Shown in pieces: positions 54,980 to 64,000 of a stretch of DNA of 64,000 bases (the stretch's first letter is position 1; the number at the start of each line of letters is the position of its first letter). The stretch covers positions 1-64,000 of the forward strand of contig DASZTV010000105.1 of NCBI GenBank assembly GCA_035548125.1, given 5' to 3'. A model generated the notes under the pieces. It ran no database searches and had not been told where the DNA came from. It was given only the letters and a program-made list of their open reading frames with translations. This DNA comes from DASZTV01 sp035548125. GTDB lineage: Bacteria > Actinomycetota > Actinomycetes > JAFAQI01. The position numbers and the translations under genes were made by a program.

Positions 54980-56440
54980 CTACCTGGCGGCCGCGTGGCG
55001 GTCGAGGAAGGCGTAGACCTCTGACGTGTCGACACCGGGGAACGTTCCCTGCGGTAGGGCGCCGGCCAAAAGGTGGCTGTGCGCGCGGGCCGACGGCCAG
55101 GCTTGCCCGGCCCATCGTTCCTCGAGCTCGGCGGGTGGCCGGCGGCAGCAGCTCGGCGAGGGGCAGGTCGACTTCGCGCGGTGCTGCGTGCCCGAGTGGC
55201 GGAACCACTTCGAATGTTGGAACGGCACACCGACGGTGACGGCGAACTCGCCGCCCGCGGCCGGCTGCACGTGGGCCGTGCAGAAGAACGTGCCGTTCGG
55301 GGTGTCGGTGTACTGCGCGTAGAGGCTGTAGCGCTCCGGAGCGGAGAACACCCGCCGGGAGGAGTACTGCCGGCAGGCGCGCTGTCCCTCGATCGCGCCG
55401 GTGGCGTCCGTCGGGTAGGCGAGCCCGTCGTTCTCGTACGCCTTGTAGATCGTGCCGATGCTGTCGGTGCGCGTGAAGTGCACCGGCAGGTCGAGGTGAT
55501 GCGTCGCAAGGTTGGTGAAGCGGTGGGCGGCGGTCTCGTGCGACACCGCGAAGACGTCGCGCAGATCCTCCATGTCAATGGCGTGGTCGCGCTTCGCGGT
55601 GGCGAGAAAGGCGACCGCGGCGTCCTCGGGGACCAGCGAAGCGGCGGCGAAGTAGTTCGCCTCCACGCGCTGGCGAAGGAAGTCGGCGAAGTCGGCGGGG
55701 TCGGTGTGACCGAGCGCGAAATGACCGAGGGTCTGCAGCACCACGTAGCGCGGGTCGTGACCGGCCGGCTGCTGGGGCAGGTAGATGCGGCGGTTCGCCA
55801 GGTCCGTCACCGACCGGGTGGACTCGGGCAGGTCGGTGACGTGGTGCAGCGTGAAGCCGAAGTGCGTCGCGAGCTCGGTGATCAACCGCTGCGGGACCGC
55901 GCCGCCGCCGTAGCCCACGGACCGCAGCGCGGCGGCGGCGGCGGACTCGATCTCGGGGAAGTAGTTGTCGACGCTGCGCATGTGCCGGCGGAGGGCCACG
56001 TTGGCCGCGCGCGCCGCCTCCGGGGTGGCGGCGAACCGCGCATCACGTCGCCGAAGCTCGTCGTGGAGCGCCACCACGTGCTCGAGCACGTCGGTTGGGA
56101 TCCGTGGGCTCGGCCGCAGGGGCGGTAGGCCGAGTGAGGCGTACGACGCCTCGCGCTGGGCATGTTCCAAGGCGATTTCGAGCGCGGCTCGACGTGATGG
56201 AGGTTCGGTGCGCAGCAGGTCCTCGACGCTCACGTCGAGGGCGCCGGCGATGCTCTGTAGGAGCGACAGCCGCGGTTCGCGGCGGCCGTTCTCGATCGTC
56301 GACAGTGCGGAGCTGGCCGATCCGACCTGCGAGGCGAGGTCGGCGAGCGTCAGGTTGCGGGTGCGACGCAGGTGGCGGATCCGCTGTCCGAGTGTGACCG
56401 GATCCACCCCCGCGCCGTTCACAGCGGTCACGTTCTTCAC
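54980..56440 (-). CDS. RamB/ScfR-type short-chain fatty acyl regulator
   Basis: A 486-residue regulator. An XRE helix-turn-helix (about 15-72; LADLASQVGSASSALSTIENGRREP) is followed by an IrrE/ImmA-like domain (PERYVVLQTLGHFALGHT region) and a C-terminal DUF2083-type domain with Cys and His residues (CRQYSSRRVF, FFCTAHVQP). Corynebacterium RamB, of the same architecture, represses glyoxylate-cycle genes including aceA. Here it is divergent from aceA, which supports that role. GTG 56440 is the first start; a start a few codons later is possible because no ribosome binding site precedes it. Confidence 0.88.
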   Translation of the reverse strand: MKNVTAVNGAGVDPVTLGQRIRHLRRTRNLTLADLASQVGSASSALSTIENGRREPRLSLLQSIAGALDVSVEDLLRTEPPSRRAALEIALEHAQREASYASLGLPPLRPSPRIPTDVLEHVVALHDELRRRDARFAATPEAARAANVALRRHMRSVDNYFPEIESAAAAALRSVGYGGGAVPQRLITELATHFGFTLHHVTDLPESTRSVTDLANRRIYLPQQPAGHDPRYVVLQTLGHFALGHTDPADFADFLRQRVEANYFAAASLVPEDAAVAFLATAKRDHAIDMEDLRDVFAVSHETAAHRFTNLATHHLDLPVHFTRTDSIGTIYKAYENDGLAYPTDATGAIEGQRACRQYSSRRVFSAPERYSLYAQYTDTPNGTFFCTAHVQPAAGGEFAVTVGVPFQHSKWFRHSGTQHRAKSTCPSPSCCRRPPAELEERWAGQAWPSARAHSHLLAGALPQGTFPGVDTSEVYAFLDRHAAAR

Positions 56441-56602
56441 GATACGCGAATATTCCGAAATCTTCTCGCGCGACCCGCTGCTACCTGGCGGTAGACGTAC
56501 GCAATCATGGTGAACACAGCAGGAAGTTCACTCGAACCCCGCTTGTCGGGGCACTGTCCTTGTCGGGGCACTGTCAATGAAGACATGAATGAGGAGCGAT
56601 CC
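56441..56602. promoter_or_regulatory. ramB-aceA divergent control region
   Basis: This 162-base space contains an 8-base palindrome GAATATTC (56448-56455) close to the regulator start, an inverted repeat CTACC-TGGC-GGTAG (56481-56494), and a perfect tandem repeat of CTTGTCGGGGCACTGTC at 56542-56558 and 56559-56575 (two copies, 17-base period, no gap). The ICL ribosome binding site GAGGAG is at 56591-56596. Several of these could be binding sites for the adjacent regulator or another carbon-source regulator. Confidence 0.5.
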
Positions 56603-57883
<1,281 letters not shown>

Positions 57884-57921
57884 GTCCGCAGAGCTAATCC
57901 AACGAGGTCCAGGGGGATCCG

Positions 57922-58119
57922 ATGCGCAGATGCAATGGACGGCTCTTCGACGGAAGCGCCTGCAACAACCTGCTCCACGAGTGCTCCGGGTGCCACAACG
58001 TCGGGTGCCACGGTGACGGCTGCGATTCGCAGCGGTTCACCGGCTCGGCCTGCGACTGCGGGGCGACGCTGACCGCGCCGACTGGTGTCCGGGTACTTGC
58101 GGGGACGTCCGCGGCGTAG
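57922..58119 (+). CDS. Small Cys-rich protein of unknown function
   Basis: A 65-residue peptide with eight Cys in 46 residues (CNG, SACNN, ECSGCHNVGCHGDGC, ACDC) and two His. The spacing suggests one or two zinc sites rather than a disulfide knot, and there is no signal peptide. ATG 57922 follows AGGGGGAT. It lies 38 bases after aceA on the same strand, so it may share its transcript. I know no characterised homologue. Confidence 0.65.
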   Translation: MRRCNGRLFDGSACNNLLHECSGCHNVGCHGDGCDSQRFTGSACDCGATLTAPTGVRVLAGTSAA

Positions 58120-58146
58120 CCGCGGGAGCCTCGGAAGGGCCTTCGC

Positions 58147-59013
58147 TCAGGCCTTGGTGCCGGCTCCGATGAGGAGCTCGCAGGGCCCGGCGAAGCCAGC
58201 GGGGCCCTCGTAGCGGCTCATGGCGTTCTCGACCTCCGACCAGATCGCCTCCTGAGCGTCCTCGTCGAGACCGCTCATCATCTGGTGCAGCGCCCCGAAG
58301 GACTCGCGCGCGAAGCGGGTGTACTCCTTGGCGTCCGGTAACCGCACCGGTGCGTCGAACGCTTCCACGATGACGTCCGTGAAGCCCGCGGCGAGCAGCT
58401 CGGCCTCGAACACCCCGGTGGCGCCGAGACTGAACGGCCCGGGTTGCCCGGGTGACGGAGGCGGCTGCTTGGTGCGCTCACGGACAAGCGTGATCGGTGT
58501 CGAGAAGAACGCGTTGCGCTCCGGCGTCGTGTAGGCGATGGCGGCGAGGCGCCCGCCCGGGCGCAGCGCCTGGCGCATCCCGGCGAGCGCCCGGGCCCGG
58601 TCCGGGAAGAACATCAGGCCCAGCCGGCTGATCACGGCATCGAACTGCGCGGGTTCGACGCCGATCTCCTCGCCGTCGGCCACCTGGGTGGTCAGATTGG
58701 TGAGGCCTTCCGCGCGCGCCGCTTCGGCGGCGTACTCGAGGATGTTCGACGCGATGTCGGTGGCAAGCACGCTTCCCTCGGGCCCCACCCGGCGCGCGGC
58801 GGCCAGGGACTGACCGCCGGCACCCGCGGCGACGTCGAGCACACGGCTGCCGGGGGAGACCCCGGCGAGGTCAAGCATTCGCTCTGTCGCCGCGCCCAAC
58901 CAGTCCTCGAGCACGGGCGTCCACGCCGCCCACTTCGGCGCTGCGGCCTGCCACTGCTCGGTGGTGGTGCGCTTATAGGTCTCGGGGTCGAAGCCGGCCA
59001 TGGCGGTGATCAT
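58147..59013 (-). CDS. Class I SAM-dependent methyltransferase
   Basis: A 288-residue methyltransferase. The SAM motif is RVLDVAAGAGGQSLAAA, with VLATDIASNILEYA, DAVISRLGLMFFPD and LRPGGRLAAIAYTTPE following; this is the UbiE/COQ5-like layout with a 50-residue N-terminal extension. ATG 59001 (MAGFDPETY) may be the real start. The substrate is unknown. Convergent to the Cys-rich gene and divergent from etfB. Confidence 0.85.
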   Translation of the reverse strand: MITAMAGFDPETYKRTTTEQWQAAAPKWAAWTPVLEDWLGAATERMLDLAGVSPGSRVLDVAAGAGGQSLAAARRVGPEGSVLATDIASNILEYAAEAARAEGLTNLTTQVADGEEIGVEPAQFDAVISRLGLMFFPDRARALAGMRQALRPGGRLAAIAYTTPERNAFFSTPITLVRERTKQPPPSPGQPGPFSLGATGVFEAELLAAGFTDVIVEAFDAPVRLPDAKEYTRFARESFGALHQMMSGLDEDAQEAIWSEVENAMSRYEGPAGFAGPCELLIGAGTKA

Positions 59014-59153
59014 GCTGCAGGGGACCCGCCGTCGTCACTCTTCCCTTGCGCTTGCTAGAGTTTGCGCTGCACGGACACCCAGTGTCGCCAAGACCCAAGT
59101 GCCGTGACGCTGCTCCTTAACAAGGACCTACCGCAGGAGGTCGGCCGCCGGCC

Positions 59154-59933
59154 ATGAACATCGTCGTGTGCGTGAAGCAGGTGCCCGACACCTACGAGGA
59201 AAAGAAGCTCAGCGACGCTGACAAGACCCTCGACCGTGAGGGCGTCGAAGGCGTCATGAACGAGCTCGACGAGTACGCCGTCGAGGAGGCGCTGCGTCTC
59301 AAGGAGGCGGGTGGCGGCGAGGTCACCATCCTCACGATGGGTCCCGAGAAGGCCGTCGAGACGATTCGCAAGGCGTTGTCGATGGGTGCGGACTCGGCGG
59401 TGCACGTCGTCGACCCGGCGCTGCACGGCTCCGACGCTCTCGCGACGTCGTACGCGCTGGCGAAGGCGCTCGAGACGATCCCGCACGACCTGGTGATCCT
59501 CGGTGTCGAGTCGACAGACGCGCGGATGAGCGTGATCCCGGCGATGCTCGCCGAGCGGACCGGCGCCGCACAGCTGTCCTTCGCGCGCAAGGTCGAGGTC
59601 AACGGCTCGACCGTCAAGATCGAGCGGCAGACCGACACCGGCTATGACGTCGTCGAGGCGCAGACCCCCGCGATCGTCTCCGTCGTCGAGAAGATCAACG
59701 AGCCGCGTTACCCCTCCTTCAAGGGGATCATGGCCGCGAAGAAGAAGCCGCTGACGACGCTGACGTTGGCCGATGCCGGAATCGACGCGGCCAAGGTCGG
59801 GCTCGAAGGCTCGGGTACGTCGGTGGCGGAGTTCGCCGCTCGCCCGCCGAAGCAGGCCGGAACGATCGTCAAGGACGAGGGGGACGGCGGCACCAAGCTC
59901 GCCGAGTACCTCGCCGCCCAGAAGTTCATCTGA
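59154..59933 (+). CDS. etfB: Electron transfer flavoprotein subunit beta
   Basis: A 259-residue AMP-binding ETF subunit. It opens MNIVVCVKQVPDTYEEKKL, contains the recognition loop region EEALRLKEAGGG and the AMP-site segment SVIPAMLAERTGAAQLSFA. ETF takes electrons from acyl-CoA dehydrogenases to the quinone pool. GGAGG precedes the ATG by about 15 bases. etfA follows after 27 bases. Confidence 0.96.
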   Translation: MNIVVCVKQVPDTYEEKKLSDADKTLDREGVEGVMNELDEYAVEEALRLKEAGGGEVTILTMGPEKAVETIRKALSMGADSAVHVVDPALHGSDALATSYALAKALETIPHDLVILGVESTDARMSVIPAMLAERTGAAQLSFARKVEVNGSTVKIERQTDTGYDVVEAQTPAIVSVVEKINEPRYPSFKGIMAAKKKPLTTLTLADAGIDAAKVGLEGSGTSVAEFAARPPKQAGTIVKDEGDGGTKLAEYLAAQKFI

Positions 59934-59960
59934 GACCAGGACTGAGGAGAGGAAACAGAA

Positions 59961-60914
59961 ATGGCTGAGGTCCTGGTTCTCGTCGAGCACTTCGAAGGCA
60001 CGCCCAAGAAGGTGACGCTCGAGCTGCTCACGCTGGCCCGATCACTCGGTGAACCGTCGGCGGTCTACGTCGGTGCGGGATACGACAACGCGAAGGCCGT
60101 CCTCGCCGAGTACGGCGCGCAGAAGGTCTACATCGCCGGCGACGCCGAGCTTGACAGCTACATCATCGCGCCGAAGGCCGAGGTGCTCGCGCAGATCGTC
60201 GGCAGCGCCTCGCCGGCCGCGGTGCTCGTGCCGTCCTCGCCCGAGGGCAAGGAGATCGCCGCGCGCCTCGCGGTCAAGCTCGACTCCGGCGTCATCACCG
60301 ACGCGGTAGGCCTTTCCAGCGATCTGGTTGCCGACCAGTCGATCTTCGGCGGCGGCTACACCGTGAAGTCGAAGGTCGCGAAGGGCACGCCGATCTTCAC
60401 GGTCCGTCCTAACTCGACAGCCCCCGAGCCGGCACCCGCTTCGCCGGCCGAGGAGCAGGTCACGGTCGCCCTGTCGGACAGCGCGAAGAAGGCGAAGGTC
60501 CTCGAGCGAGTCAGCGAGAAGAAGGGCGGCCGCCCGGAGCTCACGGAGGCCGAGATCGTCGTGTCCGGCGGTCGTGGTCTCGGGTCCGGCGAGCACTTCG
60601 CGCTGATCGAGAAGTTCGCGGACTCCCTCGGTGCGGCGGTGGGCGCCTCGCGCGCGGCGACCGACGCGGGGTGGTACCCGCACCAGAACCAGGTCGGCCA
60701 GACCGGCAAGACGGTGTCGCCGCAGCTCTACATCGCGGTCGGCATCTCCGGCGCGATCCAGCACCGCGCCGGCATGCAGACCTCGAAGAACATCGTCGCC
60801 ATCAACAAGGACCCCGAGGCGCCGATCTTCGAGCTGGTCGACTTCGGCGTCGTGGGCGATTTGTTCGAGGTTGTCCCGCAGGTCACCGAGCAGATCGAGG
60901 CGCGCAAGGGCTAA
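59961..60914 (+). CDS. etfA: Electron transfer flavoprotein subunit alpha
   Basis: A 317-residue FAD-binding subunit. The C-terminal FAD domain shows VSGGRGLGSGEHF, VGASRAATDAGW, QVGQTGKTVSPQLYIAVGISG and the signature AINKDPEAPIFELVDFGVVGD. Together with EtfB it forms the soluble electron carrier of beta-oxidation. ATG 59961 has GGAGAGG upstream. Confidence 0.96.
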   Translation: MAEVLVLVEHFEGTPKKVTLELLTLARSLGEPSAVYVGAGYDNAKAVLAEYGAQKVYIAGDAELDSYIIAPKAEVLAQIVGSASPAAVLVPSSPEGKEIAARLAVKLDSGVITDAVGLSSDLVADQSIFGGGYTVKSKVAKGTPIFTVRPNSTAPEPAPASPAEEQVTVALSDSAKKAKVLERVSEKKGGRPELTEAEIVVSGGRGLGSGEHFALIEKFADSLGAAVGASRAATDAGWYPHQNQVGQTGKTVSPQLYIAVGISGAIQHRAGMQTSKNIVAINKDPEAPIFELVDFGVVGDLFEVVPQVTEQIEARKG

Positions 60915-60942
60915 GCGGGTTTCGACCCGGTAGTTTCGCTTC

Positions 60943-62328
60943 GTGGCAACGCCCTGGGACCGGTACAACCCGGCCGCGCTCGCGACGTTGCAGGACCGTC
61001 TGGTGGCGGCCCAGGTCCGTGACTCGATCGCGCCGTTCTCGCCGCTGTGGCGGCGCCGTTTCACTGAGCTGAACCGTCGCGCATCGTCGATTCGCACCGT
61101 GGCGGACCTGGCGACGATCCCGGCGATGGGGGAGCGCGACGTCAGTCCGACCGGCGACCCGGCGCTGATGGCCGCGCTGGTGCTCCAGGCCGGAGAAGCG
61201 GGCTTCGCGCTGCACGCCAGCGGCCCGGCACTTCGTCACGCGATCCGGTTGCGGGCGTTCCGTAAGGATGCTTACGCGCGGGTCGTCGATTCCGACACCC
61301 GAGCCACGTCATACGTGTTCACCGGCAACGGGATGCGCTTCCCGATTGCTTCGACGCGGGCCGACCTCGACACCGTCGCGCGAGCCGGCGCGAGGCTGTG
61401 GTCCGTGCTCGGGTTGACTCGCAATGACGTCCTGGTGTCGGCTGTGGAGCCGGCCGCAACAACCGATCACGTGGCACTGCAGTACGCCGCACTCGGTGCC
61501 GGCGCACCCGCGCTGTTCCCGGGTAGTCACATCAGCGACCTCGCGGCCGCAATCCGGCTGGCGCCACCGTCGGTGCTGGCGCTGCCGACGGAACGCGCCG
61601 TCGACCTGCTCGAGCGGCTCCGTGGCCTGGACTCGTTGCGCACGGTGCTTCTTGTGGGTGCGCCCTCCGACGCCGAACGCGCCGCCGCGACGCATGCCGC
61701 GCGACGCGCCGTCGGCGCGGGCGACCTCGCCGTCCTCGCGGTGCATGCTCCCGCCGGCGCGCGCCTGCTCTGGGGGGAGTGCCGGCCGTCCGGTGGTGGA
61801 GCCGGCCTGCACGGCTACCCGGATCTCGAAGTGCTGCAGGCCGTCGACCCTGACACCGGGGAGCACACCAGCGGTGGTGGTGAGCTCGTCCTGACTCAGC
61901 TGGGCATGCGGGGCAGCGCGCTCCTGCGTTGGCGTACCGGCGACGTCGTCGAGGCCGTGACAACCGCGCCCTGCCCGTCGTGCCGCAGAGTCGTACCCCG
62001 GGTGGAGGGGGTGCAGCGCAACGCGCTGGTCACCCGGCTCGGCACCGGAGAGGCCCTCGACCTTCGGTCCGTCGCGTCGGCCCTTTCGGGGCGCCGCGAC
62101 ATCCGCGACTGGCGGATCGTCATCGGGCGCCGCAGTCGCGACGACGCGACCCGCGTCGTGGTGCGGCTCGCGCCGGAAGGCGGTGACGCCGCCGGCATCG
62201 TCATCGGTGCGGCCGGCGACATCCGCGCCCTCGCGGGGGCGCTGCCGACCCAGATCGTGCTGAGCGACCCGTACGAGCTCGCCGGGCTGCGCGGGCGCCA
62301 GTACTCCTCCCGCATCCTCGCCGAGTAG
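60943..62328 (+). CDS. PaaK-like adenylate-forming protein with degenerate motifs
   Basis: A 461-residue protein with the overall pattern of phenylacetate-CoA ligases (COG1541) in the ANL superfamily: PALMAALVLQ early, GYPDLEVLQAVDPDTGEH, GELVLTQLGMRGSALLRWRTGDVVE, and a CxxC (CPSC) before the hinge. The Ser/Thr/Gly-rich P-loop of PaaK is replaced by FTGNGMRFPI, and the DD hinge motif after the CxxC is missing (GVQRNALV). Activity as an adenylating enzyme is therefore doubtful. It follows etfA by 28 bases. Confidence 0.7.
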   Translation: MATPWDRYNPAALATLQDRLVAAQVRDSIAPFSPLWRRRFTELNRRASSIRTVADLATIPAMGERDVSPTGDPALMAALVLQAGEAGFALHASGPALRHAIRLRAFRKDAYARVVDSDTRATSYVFTGNGMRFPIASTRADLDTVARAGARLWSVLGLTRNDVLVSAVEPAATTDHVALQYAALGAGAPALFPGSHISDLAAAIRLAPPSVLALPTERAVDLLERLRGLDSLRTVLLVGAPSDAERAAATHAARRAVGAGDLAVLAVHAPAGARLLWGECRPSGGGAGLHGYPDLEVLQAVDPDTGEHTSGGGELVLTQLGMRGSALLRWRTGDVVEAVTTAPCPSCRRVVPRVEGVQRNALVTRLGTGEALDLRSVASALSGRRDIRDWRIVIGRRSRDDATRVVVRLAPEGGDAAGIVIGAAGDIRALAGALPTQIVLSDPYELAGLRGRQYSSRILAE

Positions 62329-62375
62329 CTCGCCGCTCGGCCTTCCCACGGCCGCGCCATAGGCTGAAGGCCACG

Positions 62376-63551
62376 ATGGCTTACCTCGACCATGCGGCGA
62401 CCACGCCGATTCTTGCCGAGGCGGCCGACCGCATGGCCGAGCTGCTCGGCCGCGTCGGCAACGCCTCGTCGCTGCATGCCGCCGGACGTCGCGCGCGGCG
62501 CATCGTGGAGGAGTCCCGGGAGAGCGTCGCTGCGGCGCTTGGCGCTCGGCCGAGCGAGGTGGTCTTCACCAGTGGCGGGACGGAGAGCGACAACCTCGCA
62601 ATCAAGGGCCTGTACTGGTCGCGCCGCGAGGCGCAGCCTCGGCGCCGGCGGGTGCTGATCTCCGCCGTCGAGCACCACGCGGCCCTCGATCCGGCCGTCT
62701 GGCTGGCCGAGCACGACGACGCCGACCTGGTGCTGTTGCCGGTCGACTCGCTCGGACGTACCTCGGCATCGGCTCTCCGCGACGCGATCGAGGCGGCCCC
62801 GGACGAGGTCGCGCTGGTCAGCGCGATGTGGGCGAACAACGAGGTCGGCACGGTCGCGCCGATCGCCGAGCTCGCCGAGGTCGCCGCGTCCTACGGAATT
62901 CCGCTCCACACCGACGCCGTACAGGCGGTCGGCGCGCTGGACGTCGACTTCGCAGCGTCCGGCGCCGCCGCGCTGACCCTCACCGGCCACAAGCTCGGCG
63001 GCCCGGTCGGCGTCGGCGCCCTGCTGCTGGGACGCGACGTCGACTGCGTTCCGCTGCTGCACGGTGGCGGTCAGGAGCGTGATGTGCGGTCCGGGACGCT
63101 CGACGTACCGGCGATCGCGGCGTTCGCCGTTGCCGTAGATGCTGCGGTCGCCAGTCGCAAGGAGCGCGGCGAGCGGTTGGCAGAGCTGCGGGACGGCCTG
63201 GTCAGCAGGGTGCTCGAGGTGGTTCCGGACGCCCAGCTCAACGGCGACCCGCGCAGCCATCCCGACCACCGGCTGCCCGGCAACGCCCATTTCTCGTTCC
63301 CGGGCTGCGAAGGCGACGCCCTGCTGATGTTGCTGGATGCGCAAGGCGTCGAGTGCTCGACCGGGTCGGCTTGCTCCGCCGGCGTCGCACGCCCGAGCCA
63401 CGTGTTGCTCGCGATGGGCCACGACGAGGAGCGGGCGAAGTCCTCACTGCGGTTCACGCTCGGTCACACCTCGACGCCTCACGATGTCGACGACCTGATC
63501 GCTGCGATCGGTCCCGCGGTCGAGCGCGCCCGGACCGCTGCGGCACGGTGA
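62376..63551 (+). CDS. Cysteine desulfurase (NifS/IscS-like)
   Basis: A 391-residue PLP enzyme that removes sulfur from cysteine as a protein-bound persulfide. The PLP lysine is in TLTGHKLGGPVGVGAL, the start is YLDHAATTPI, HTDAVQAVG binds the cofactor, and the flexible catalytic Cys loop is GVECSTGSACSAGVARPSH. Its short Cys loop marks it as the NifS/group I type. mnmA follows after 10 bases, so its sulfur is probably used for tRNA 2-thiouridine. Confidence 0.93.
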   Translation: MAYLDHAATTPILAEAADRMAELLGRVGNASSLHAAGRRARRIVEESRESVAAALGARPSEVVFTSGGTESDNLAIKGLYWSRREAQPRRRRVLISAVEHHAALDPAVWLAEHDDADLVLLPVDSLGRTSASALRDAIEAAPDEVALVSAMWANNEVGTVAPIAELAEVAASYGIPLHTDAVQAVGALDVDFAASGAAALTLTGHKLGGPVGVGALLLGRDVDCVPLLHGGGQERDVRSGTLDVPAIAAFAVAVDAAVASRKERGERLAELRDGLVSRVLEVVPDAQLNGDPRSHPDHRLPGNAHFSFPGCEGDALLMLLDAQGVECSTGSACSAGVARPSHVLLAMGHDEERAKSSLRFTLGHTSTPHDVDDLIAAIGPAVERARTAAAR

Positions 63552-63561
63552 GGGCGTCGCC

Positions 63562-64000
63562 ATGAAGGTGCTCGCCGCGATGTCGGGTGGCGTCGACTCC
63601 GCGGTCGCTGCTGCGCGCGCGGTCGATGCCGGCCACGATGTCACCGGCGTCCACCTCGCGCTCTCACCGAGTCCCGCGTCGTACCGGGAGGGCGCGCGGG
63701 GTTGCTGCTCGCTCGAGGACTCCCGCGATGCGCGGCGGGCGGCCGACGTCCTCGGCATCCCGTTCTACGTCTGGGACGTCGCCGAGCGGTTCACCCGAGA
63801 AGTCGTCGACGACTTCGTCGCGGAGTACGCCGCCGGCCGTACGCCGAACCCGTGCATCCGGTGCAACGAGCGGATCAAGTTCGCGGCGGTGCTCGACCGC
63901 GCCCTCGCGCTCGGCTTCGACGCGGTGGCGACCGGCCACTACGCGCGGATCGTCGACGGCAACCTGTACCGGGCGGTCGACAGCGAGAAGGACCAGTCCT
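63562..64000 (+). CDS. mnmA: tRNA-specific 2-thiouridylase MnmA (N-terminal part, runs off the window)
   Basis: ATG 63562 opens a frame that continues to the window end (146 residues seen). The ATP-pyrophosphatase loop is MSGGVDSAVAA; the catalytic Cys region is NPCIRCNERIKF, followed by ATGHYARI. MnmA adds sulfur to U34 of Lys, Glu and Gln tRNAs. It lies 10 bases behind a cysteine desulfurase, the sulfur donor in this pathway. Confidence 0.92.
   Translation, partial: MKVLAAMSGGVDSAVAAARAVDAGHDVTGVHLALSPSPASYREGARGCCSLEDSRDARRAADVLGIPFYVWDVAERFTREVVDDFVAEYAAGRTPNPCIRCNERIKFAAVLDRALALGFDAVATGHYARIVDGNLYRAVDSEKDQS

Noticed and set aside
58120..58146. Possible hairpin between the Cys-rich gene and the convergent methyltransferase
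   Set aside because: GAAGG-G-CCTTC leaves too small a loop and the outer bases do not pair well.

Overview
The window is a chromosomal segment of a GC-rich actinomycete (Actinomycetota). The evidence is the strong G/C bias at third codon positions, frequent GTG and some TTG starts, the order lysA-hom-thrC-thrB-rho-rpmE-prfA-prmC-tsaC-phosphatase-wecA-atp, and lineage-typical genes: endonuclease NucS, a RamB-type regulator beside isocitrate lyase, a MurA with Asp in place of the catalytic Cys, and an F420-type luciferase-like oxidoreductase. I cannot name the genus from sequence alone.

Layout. (1) About 1-2834 is a degraded accessory region: the C-terminal end of an Rhs protein with a variable tip, a tightly coupled small membrane protein, an IS3 transposase fragment and a frameshifted gene of unknown function. 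It abuts the 3' end of a minus-strand tRNA-Arg(CCG), a typical integration site. (2) 2969-15612 is conserved core: a fatty acid desaturase, a lone receiver protein, argS, the lysine/threonine block lysA-hom-thrC-thrB, rho, rpmE, and the translation block prfA-prmC-tsaC. (3) 15609-25444 is a phosphatase, a WecA-like sugar-phosphate transferase, a secreted beta-rich protein, and the complete ATP synthase operon (atpZ-like, atpI, atpB-E-F-H-A-G-D-C) with an unusually short epsilon subunit. (4) 25554-38756 holds a cobalamin adenosyltransferase, murA, regulatory proteins (STAS; HATPase), several redox enzymes, nucS, a MacB/FtsX-type ABC exporter and a diiron-type hydrolase. (5) 38769-51288 is rich in acyl-CoA metabolism: a TetR regulator with a palindromic operator, a double-domain 3-hydroxyacyl-CoA dehydrogenase, an LLM oxidoreductase, methylmalonyl-CoA epimerase, thiolase, MeaB, a MarR regulator, an isobutyryl-CoA-mutase-type large subunit, a thioredoxin/TPR protein and an enoyl-CoA hydratase. 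(6) 51330-64000 holds a heterodimeric ABC exporter, a divergent RamB-like regulator/isocitrate lyase pair, a Cys-rich peptide, etfBA, a degenerate PaaK-like protein, a cysteine desulfurase and the start of mnmA.

How the genes fit together. Regions 4 to 6 suggest growth on short- and branched-chain acids. A B12-dependent mutase would be supplied by the adenosyltransferase and protected by the MeaB GTPase. It would feed the epimerase, beta-oxidation enzymes and ETF, with isocitrate lyase providing the glyoxylate bypass. The cysteine desulfurase and MnmA together make 2-thiouridine in tRNA. The least explained parts are the Rhs tip with its membrane partner, the secreted protein ahead of the ATP synthase genes, the Cys-rich peptide after isocitrate lyase, the degenerate ligase behind etfA, and several perfect palindromes or tandem repeats in promoter regions.
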